From Ephemerocybe angulata (lineage: Eukaryota > Basidiomycota > Agaricomycetes > Agaricales > Psathyrellaceae), in NCBI GenBank assembly GCA_013368325.1, contig JAACJK010000163.1:744001-808000 (forward strand): a stretch of 64,000 bases of DNA, in the 5' to 3' direction. Position 1 is the first letter of the stretch. Every line of letters starts with the position of its first letter. The notes below the pieces were generated by a model. It was given only the letters and a program-made list of their open reading frames with translations. It had not been told where the DNA came from and ran no database searches. Positions 57,648 to 64,000 of the stretch are shown here, piece by piece. The position numbers and the translations under genes were made by a program.

Positions 57648-58009
57648 CAGACAGCGTATCTGAATGTCATATGCTGGTGGTCATCAAGGAGGTACTCAAG
57701 GTCGTCCTGGCATCATCACACAGCCGCGACCCATAGCATTACACACGGGGTTTGGTAATTGATTGGGGAAAAGTAGCCTTCAGTCAATCCTCTATTGTAC
57801 GAAGTTCAGGTCCATTACACTGGTTTGAGGCGAAAGATGCCTTGAATCGGCCCTCCTTGTAACCTTCATGGGAACTCTTACGTTGCAGGGTAATTTGATT
57901 AGAGCTGGGCGTAATCGTGCTGACGACCATGCCTTCAGTTCTATCACAAGACAAACAAGACATCGCGCGGATTTCAAGATAAAATGAGCGATGGGCGCTG
58001 GTTTGCCAG
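57648..58009. other. Divergent promoter of COG2 and the hemerythrin-like gene
   Basis: This is a 362-bp shared upstream region. Short minus-strand frames here are antisense to the leader and first exon of the hemerythrin-like gene and are not called. Confidence 0.45.
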
Positions 58010-58974
58010 ATGCTTCTTCGACCCTTCCGACTCTCAGCCGCACAACTCCTTTTCAAAAACCGACCTCGTTGTTATACCCCTTTAGTAGCTATGAGCTCAT
58101 TGAATGACCCTGCCACGGACGCCCTTGAAAGTCTCCGCCGGGAGAGGAGGATGAACAAGGTAAAGAAAGATGTGTATCCTGGGATACAGGCCCTAAACGG
58201 CTGGGTTTCGTTCAGTTATCCGACAAGATGAACCAATTCCACAGCTACTTCAAATCGCAATGTATGTTTTCGATGAATTATCTCTCCTCGATATACTAAT
58301 TGGCCTAACCGACCATGAAAAGTCAACATGATTTACGAGGTATAACCCCACACTCAATCTTCTTAGATTCTGCTAATGACCCCGTGCAGTCTGCCGATGG
58401 ATCTTTCCAAGGGAAAGGTTTATCTTTGCCAGCCTTCCTGAGGTTAATGGATGATCTGATACACCGTAGGTTTCCCATAGTACCTTCAATAAGCGCCCAT
58501 GTTAAGACATTGACGCCCATTAGACTTGACGATGCACCACACCATCGAAGAGCGTTATCTCTTCCCTACATTGGGAAAGAAAATGCCCCAGTTTTCGGAC
58601 AGGGAAACGAAAGGCGAACATCTCGAGTCGCATAAGCAGATACATGAGGGCAAGCCTTACTTTTGCTTCAAAAAGTATGGCTAATTTTGACTGGCCTTTG
58701 AAGCCAGGCCTTGACAAACTCTCAGATCTCATCAAGCGCTGGTCTTCTGAGCCGTCAACCTACTCGCCAGCCGAACTAAAAACGTGCCTTGACGGGTTTC
58801 GAGGGGTGCTTTTCCGGCATCTGGATGATGAGGTGGGTTGATAGGCTCATCAGCGCAGCCCTCCTTGGCCCTCCTTGTGCCTGGCTGATCAATTCAAAAT
58901 AGGTTGCCGATCTTAGGGGCGAAAATCTATCGAAGTATTTTACGGAGGAAGAAGTAGCGAGGTTCCCGATCTAA
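58010..58974 (+). CDS. Hemerythrin HHE-domain protein, probably mitochondrial
   Basis: Seven exons (58010-58159, 58216-58261, 58323-58339, 58390-58465, 58524-58649, 58708-58832, 58903-58974) join exactly into 203 codons plus stop. The first 30 residues (MLLRPFRLSAAQLLFKNRPR...) look like a mitochondrial presequence; a second Met (MSSLNDPATD) is 27 residues later. The HHE domain shows the expected metal ligands: His in 'LSDKMNQFHSYFKSQ', 'LTMHHTIEERYLFPTLGKK', 'GEHLESHKQIHEGLDKLSDL' and 'FRGVLFRHLDDEVADLRGEN', ending 'KYFTEEEVARFPI'. Such di-iron proteins bind oxygen or sense iron; the exact role here is unknown. The exon of 17 nt and the GC-AG intron 58650-58707 are unusual. Confidence 0.85.
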
Positions 58975-59399
58975 AGCATTCGGGACTCACAGGTACTCCA
59001 GTAGCGCCAGAGCCTGCACCTACCTGTTTGACTGCCCTCTAAGTATGCTTCTCGCAACCTTGTTCAATTTGATATTCACGGAATCCGCCACTGTGTTGCA
59101 AGAGGTTGCAAGCCGATCGGCGGCAATATTCACCATCGAACCACGTCATACCTACAGTTATAAACCCTCTTTCTCACAATATGTTATCAAAGCCCTTGTT
59201 GCCTCCAACTTCTCCGAGTCCATTTCACGCGGGTCTTATCAACCTATAACGGCAGATAGAAGTAGAAGGTGCTACCGCCCGAGAAGCCGGACACCACAGC
59301 CAGCCCGCGCATGGAGACTGCGCTGGTATGCAACGGGCTAATTTTACCAGTAGCCGGCGAACTTAGCCCTTGGCCTAATCTCTTTTGCGAACCACCACC
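58975..59399. other. Spacer with GH16 promoter
   Basis: This is a 425-bp region between tandem plus-strand genes, with a short open frame at 59045-59341 that lacks motifs. No clear TATA box was seen. Confidence 0.45.
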
Positions 59400-60870
59400 A
59401 TGCGTCTGCAACTGGCTAACGTCTTCCCTGCTCTCTTGCTGGTACCGGTGACCGTCAAGGCTGCCACCTACAATGTCGTCAAGGATTACTCTGGCTCTAC
59501 TTTTTTCGATGCCTGGGATTTTTACGACCACTGTGCGTTTCTTCGTTTCTATGGCTAACATTTCCAGCTCAAAAACTTGTTAGACGACGACAAGATGAAT
59601 GGAGACGTCAACTTCGTTTCTCAAGCAGCAGGCTTGTCTGACAAACTTGCATATGTCGACCCAAACACCAGTCGAGCGATCATCAAAGTCGACAATACCA
59701 CTCAAGTCCCATACAACGAGAAGAGGAATTCTGTGCGCATTACTTCGAAGGATAGCTATGGCATTGGGAGTGTGTGGGTCGCAGATATGTACCATGCACC
59801 CTATGGCGTAAGTCGCAGTCTCCAGCTTGAATGTGAAGCTCCTTGAATGCTAAAAATGCACTTCATGTGGCGTACTACAATCAGTGCTCCGTTTGGCCTG
59901 CCTGGTGAGTATCAATAGCTCTCTCTAGTCCGCCCTTGCTAAACCTACCCAGGTGGTCCTACGCCGGGAATGCGACCTGGCCTGCTGGAGGGTGAGAGAT
60001 TATTAGAAATCTCCTGGCCTATTTTTGGGATCTAATTCTCCTGCCGCGCATAGCGAAATCGATGTTTTTGAAGGCGTCAACGCGATGCCATCGAGTCAAA
60101 TGGGCCTCCACACGACTGCAGGGTGTAAACAGACAAATCCAACGCAGCTCTCGACGTTGGTTAACACGACTGACTGTGCCGGTGACAACAACTCTGGATG
60201 CATGCTCACCAATACCAACGCGGCATCCTATGGGGCCAAATTCGCCGATGCCCAGGGAGGTGCCTTCATCACGGAGTTCGCTGAGAGCGGGATATCGTAA
60301 GTTAGCCAGTCGACCGTCTTTCACCGCTCACATATGCGAATCCAACTTTTAGGATCTGGTTCTTCCCTCGCTCCGAAATACCCAAGAGTGTCTCTGCGAG
60401 TGCCACCTCGATTGATACTTCAACTCTTGGGACCCCGATGGGCAACTGGCCCTCAAGCGGCTGCGATATCTCGAAATTCTTCGAGCCCCAGAACCTCGTG
60501 TTCACCGTGACCCTCTGCGGAGGTAAGTGCTGCACATTATCCTTTTGGAGCCGCTTCTCCAATTAATTGACTGGGATTAGACTTCGCCGGTCCCCCAAAC
60601 ACCTTCACCCAAACGTGCACCGGTGTCTGCTACACCGACTACGTTATCAAGGACCCATCGGTCTACAATAACGCCTATTTCGACATCTCGTACGTCAAGG
60701 TTTTCAGCAGTAGCGCTCCGGCTTCGTCTGGCACGACGACCTCTGGAGGCTCGGCCAGCAACACCCAAAGCGGGCAGGTCAAGCCGACGAACGGTGCTGG
60801 AGTGCTTGGGGCTTCTCTTCTTGGGCTGCCTCTTATCCTCTGTGTGATCATGGCCCTTTCAGCTCTTTAA
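59400..60870 (+). CDS. GH16-family secreted/GPI-anchored glucanase
   Basis: This is a predicted extracellular beta-glucan hydrolase or transglycosylase of the concanavalin-like GH16 fold. Signal peptide MRLQLANVFPALLLVPVTVK. The core reads 'FFDAWDFYDH' spliced to 'YDDDKMNGDVNFVS', 'RITSKDSYGIGSVWVADMYH', 'CSVWPAWWSYAGNATWPAGG' and the catalytic motif EIDVFEGVN (ExDxxE) created across an intron. Later segments are 'FFPRSEIPKSVSASATSID' and 'WPSSGCDISKFFEPQNLVFT'. A Ser/Thr-rich stalk (SSSAPASSGTTTSGGSASNT) and a terminal hydrophobic helix (LGASLLGLPLILCVIMALSA) indicate a GPI anchor. At least six short introns are present. The target is probably fungal wall or plant beta-1,3-glucan, by family resemblance only. 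Confidence 0.9.
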
Positions 60871-63043
60871 GAGACGTCCGCGGTGTTCCAAGGTCATCAC
60901 TATACCCTCCATATGTTTCCCGATCATCCCATTATTTGCTCAAGCGCTCTTAAGCGGACTTCTATTATCTTCCAGTTTCTTAGGACATCTGCTCCCCCAG
61001 AATTTAGTTTCTCTTTGTTAGTATATCCTACGCCTCATTGCTAAAAAGTCACCTTGACATCGACTTCCAAACTCAAATCTCCTCATGACAGCACCCCTTT
61101 TGAGGTAGATACGTAGGATGAGTAGCATGGCGTCTTGTCGAGCCCGGGCACAGGTCCTCAAATTGCTGTAAAAATATATTAGCGATTGAAGGCAAAAAGA
61201 CCTCCAATTTTACCACTGACTTCCATTAGTCTACAGGTTACAGATTTGAACCATAAGTCCCTCCAATCTTGCCCTTTTTCATAAAGTGCTTTTGGCAGGA
61301 AACGCGCCCCACGATTAGTTCAGGCACGGCCCCGCTCAGGAAGGTAAGTCAGGCGCACGAGCGGGTCCGATAACATGAAGGTTGCGGGCATCCCCATGGT
61401 GCTTGATGGGTGAGAACCTCTTGTTAAAGTTCTGCGGAAGCGGATCCTCTCAGGGTGACTGTGAGCTTGTGTATGGATCAACCCGTCAGCGCATCATGGC
61501 TGAGCTTAAGTTGATTTGAGTGCATGCAGAATGTGAGGTAGGTTTTCACAAATATAGCCTCCACATTTCTATACTCACGAATATGGAGCGAAATACAGGG
61601 ATTGCTTGAGAAGGCCTTCCCCTTACCTCCCTCAGCCCACCCAACGCAGCCGGGGTCAATAGCGACTCAGCGCCTAAATTGAGTGACACGTGGGAAATAC
61701 TTTGTAAGCATCTTCTGGTTCACCGGATGTGGTAGCTTTCAAATTCAAGTTACCTTTCGCTCATTCACCTTCCTGTTCTCCTTCACATAGTACGCACCGT
61801 CGCCATGGAGCTCAGCTTCAGGACACACATCCGCGAGACGGGACATCGGTATAAGGCAACTCCATGAAACCTGGCCGGCATAGAAGTAGGTGATTGGCGT
61901 AAGCGGGCAGGCCTCTTCATCCAGATTGTTCACGGTGCGGTTCGGCAGGCGCCACCTACGCTTGGTCGTTTATGCTTAAGAAAGAGGTATACGAACGCCA
62001 AAGCAAGGATGATTGGTATGTAACAATATCCCCTCGCTGTCAATATTTTGCCGCTCACCTAGCTTTTGGCATGGTAGGCTTTGCTCCGTTTCTGCGGTCG
62101 TCCGGTTCGGTTTGGAGTTGGAGTGAGATAGTCGGTGCACCCAGTTTCCAAACTCCTTCAGTGACCCATGGCTATGCTGAACCGTTTCTTCTTTCCCTGG
62201 CGCACGCACTGGATCTCTGTTCGGACTTTCAGTCAGCACTCCATTTGGCTACAACATCACGGCGTTCTTAGGCGCCACAAACGCTCGCTTCTCCGTAGCT
62301 GGGACTATTCAATCTGAAAGCAGCCAATCATTCTTCCTACTATTCTGTACTACCTCCGAGGACAAGGACCCTGCGAAATCTCCATTATCTTCCTCGCCGT
62401 GTCTGGACTGGCTGCTAAATTCGGATGCTAGTGACAAGAGAAGGATGCCTGTCGAGGGAAGGATGTAGCAAATGATCTAGGGTGTTTGTGCGAGCATGAT
62501 GCCCACCTGCTATCTGTCTGGGTGCTTGTAGGATATAGAGCCCCTGCAGTTCAATGGGGATATTCACCAGGCCGTCACGGACATACAGGTAAGATAAATG
62601 AGATCCCCAAATGTAATTTAATCTTCTTTCGAGTTCGTTCTAGCCGGAAGGGCTGTGTCTTGTTCACAACTCCCATTGGTAGTGGATTTAACGATTGAAG
62701 AAGTGGCTCCAGTGTCACCGGATCGATGATTGCAGAGCCAGATCCCGTTCCGGAAAGGGCACGGGAATTGGTCCCTGTCCCCCACCTTAATGGTGCAGAA
62801 CCTTTCGAGGGTTCTGAAACGGTAGAAATTTTCTGACAGCGGGGATGCCCCGATTTCGGATTTTTTGTGAGAAAGGGGAGGGGAGAAACATGTTGTTCTG
62901 TGTTTATCATTCTCCAGATGCAAGGTCGATCCCACTTCCTTCACGATCGTACTAATCAGTTTGATTCCCCAAAACCTTATAGTATATAACCCTCCTGGCT
63001 CCTCACAGTCTGCGAGACCTAACAATTCCCGTCCCCGCCCACC
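60871..63043. other. Gene-poor spacer of 2.2 kb
   Basis: Apart from the 3' flank of the GH16 gene and the promoter of the following gene, no exon is recognisable. Open frames near 61972-62271 and 62575-63025 overlap on opposite strands and carry no family pattern. Confidence 0.5.
62983..62989 (+). promoter_or_regulatory. TATA box of the MOCOS-like gene
   Basis: TATATAA lies 61 bp before the ATG at 63044, the expected spacing for a short leader. Confidence 0.55.
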
Positions 63044-64000
63044 ATGGGCAATTCCTCCTCATCGCCCGTCGCCGCCCCTGCTCGTCGTCGACATCGTCGG
63101 AAATGGCGATCTACCATCTTTCGACGCCTTTCCTTTGGATGCATTCGCCCCTCCCTGGAAGCTTACGACGAAGAACCCTGGCCGGAGGTTGAGCATGAAA
63201 AGGCCTTCCTTCGAGCTAGTGCGGCGTTGGACGTCAAAGCCCCCGGCGACATGCTCATCGCAGCGCCACCAGTGCCCTCACTAGCCTATTATACGGTCGC
63301 TCCTCGCCCTCCTGCGCACTCGGAGGATGGCGCGCTGTATGCGGAGTTCATCAGGGAGTACCCTGGTACGTCGTTCGTCACACTCCTTAGGCGCTCCAGC
63401 TGACCACAAGCACATCAGAATACCGCCTGACATGGATAGTCGATAGCCTCCGACGAACGGACTTTTCACGGCTGGAAAGGACAGGCGAGACGTATGTGGA
63501 CTACATGGGTGGTTCTTTGTATCCAGAAAGCCTCGTTAAGGTGCATGCCGACTTTCTCAACAATGTCGTCTTGGGCAATACGCATTCAATTAGCAACAGG
63601 TGCGACTAGTGTAATACTGACAGCCGTTCAAACCTCCACTAAAGCCGTTCCTCTATTCAGCTCGAAGCTGTCAGTGGATTGCGCGAATGAGGCTCGTTCA
63701 GCCGTGCTGTCCTTTTTCCAGGCCCCTCCGGACTATACCGTTATCTTCACCGCCAATGCAACAGCATCCTTGAAACTCGTCGGAGAATCTTATCCCTTTG
63801 CTGGGGGAAGCGCATACGTTCTTGCAGCGGACTCTCATAACAGCGTCCGTAATTCAACGCGAACTTCCCCGCTTATTTTAACTGACCAGCCTACTACAGG
63901 TCAACGGTATCCGCGAATTTGCGATGTTTAGGGGAGCACGACACGCATACATACCGTCTTCGTCAACAGGCGGCTTTGACTTGGCCGTCGCGAAGGTAAG
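63044..64000 (+). CDS. Molybdenum-cofactor-sulfurase-like class V aminotransferase (5' part)
   Basis: The gene runs off the right edge. After an Arg-rich N-terminal extension (MGNSSSSPVAAPARRRHRRK), exon 2 encodes 'EYRLTWIVDSLRRTDFSRLE', 'GETYVDYMGGSLYPESLVKV' and 'HADFLNNVVLGNTHSISN', the start of the PLP fold of MOCOS-type cysteine-desulfurase-like proteins. It continues with 'KLSVDCANEARSAVLSFFQA', 'YTVIFTANATASLKLVGESY', 'ADSHNSV' and 'NGIREFAMFRGARHAYIPSS'. Introns of about 50-65 nt fall between these blocks. The PLP lysine and any MOSC domain would lie beyond the window, so whether it is a true MoCo sulfurase or a related class V enzyme stays open. Confidence 0.82.

Noticed and set aside
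1..64000. CRISPR array, prokaryotic operon or plasmid origin
   Set aside because: No regularly spaced direct repeats were seen; spliceosomal introns throughout show a eukaryotic nuclear sequence.

Overview
The window looks like nuclear chromosomal DNA of a basidiomycete fungus, most likely a wood- or litter-decaying agaricomycete. Nearly all genes are split by many GT-AG introns of about 50-65 nt with CTAAY/CTGAY-type branch sites. The gene set includes a DASH kinetochore subunit, Atg27, a DUF1996-CBM1 secreted protein, a Kre9/Knh1-type small secreted protein, a GPI-type GH16 enzyme and a HAD-terpene-cyclase fusion of the kind known from polypores and other higher fungi. The species cannot be named from the sequence alone.

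Layout. 1-10.1 kb: a PA-TM-RING E3 ligase (+), an ataxin-3/Josephin deubiquitinase (-), an Atg27-like membrane protein (+) and a protein with two RNase H1 N-terminal-like domains (+). 10.2-12.0 kb: two identical 883-bp terminal-inverted-repeat elements in tandem, flanked by an 8-bp target duplication, with no transposase. 12.2-16.5 kb: DASH subunit DUO1 (+), a Kre9-like secreted protein (-) and a DUF1996-CBM1 protein (-). 18.2-29.4 kb: housekeeping genes DBP10 helicase (+), queuine tRNA-ribosyltransferase (-), TM9/EMP70 (+), mitochondrial Tyr-tRNA synthetase (-) and ribosomal protein uS12/RPS23 (+). 29.4-33.2 kb: about 3.9 kb without a recognisable gene. 33.2-41.0 kb: a transglutaminase-like Cyk3-type protein (+), CDP-DAG synthase (-), DNA topoisomerase I (-) and complex I subunit NDUFB3/B12 (+). 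42.4-44.3 kb: the HAD/terpene cyclase fusion (+). 44.6-58.9 kb: threonine deaminase ILV1 (-), PHD protein CTI6 (+), CORVET subunit VPS8 (+), COG2 (-) and a hemerythrin-like protein (+). 59.4-60.9 kb: a GH16 enzyme (+). 63.0-64.0 kb: the 5' part of a MOCOS-like class V aminotransferase gene (+), cut by the window end.

Genes mostly alternate in strand. This gives short shared divergent promoters (for example ILV1/CTI6, 186 bp; TOP1/NDUFB3, 289 bp) and close convergent 3' ends (VPS8/COG2, 92 bp). There is no operon or metabolic cluster. Functional neighbourhoods are loose: ubiquitin and autophagy at the left end, nucleolar and translation genes at 18-29 kb, and vesicle-tethering subunits at 49-58 kb.

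The most interesting items are the tandem mobile element beside the DUO1 promoter, the HAD-terpene cyclase with both DDxxE and DxDTT motifs, the double RNase H1 N-terminal-domain protein, and several unusual splice features: a GC-AG intron, a 17-nt exon and a (GC)n acceptor tract. Exon boundaries were read by eye from splice signals and protein-family continuity.
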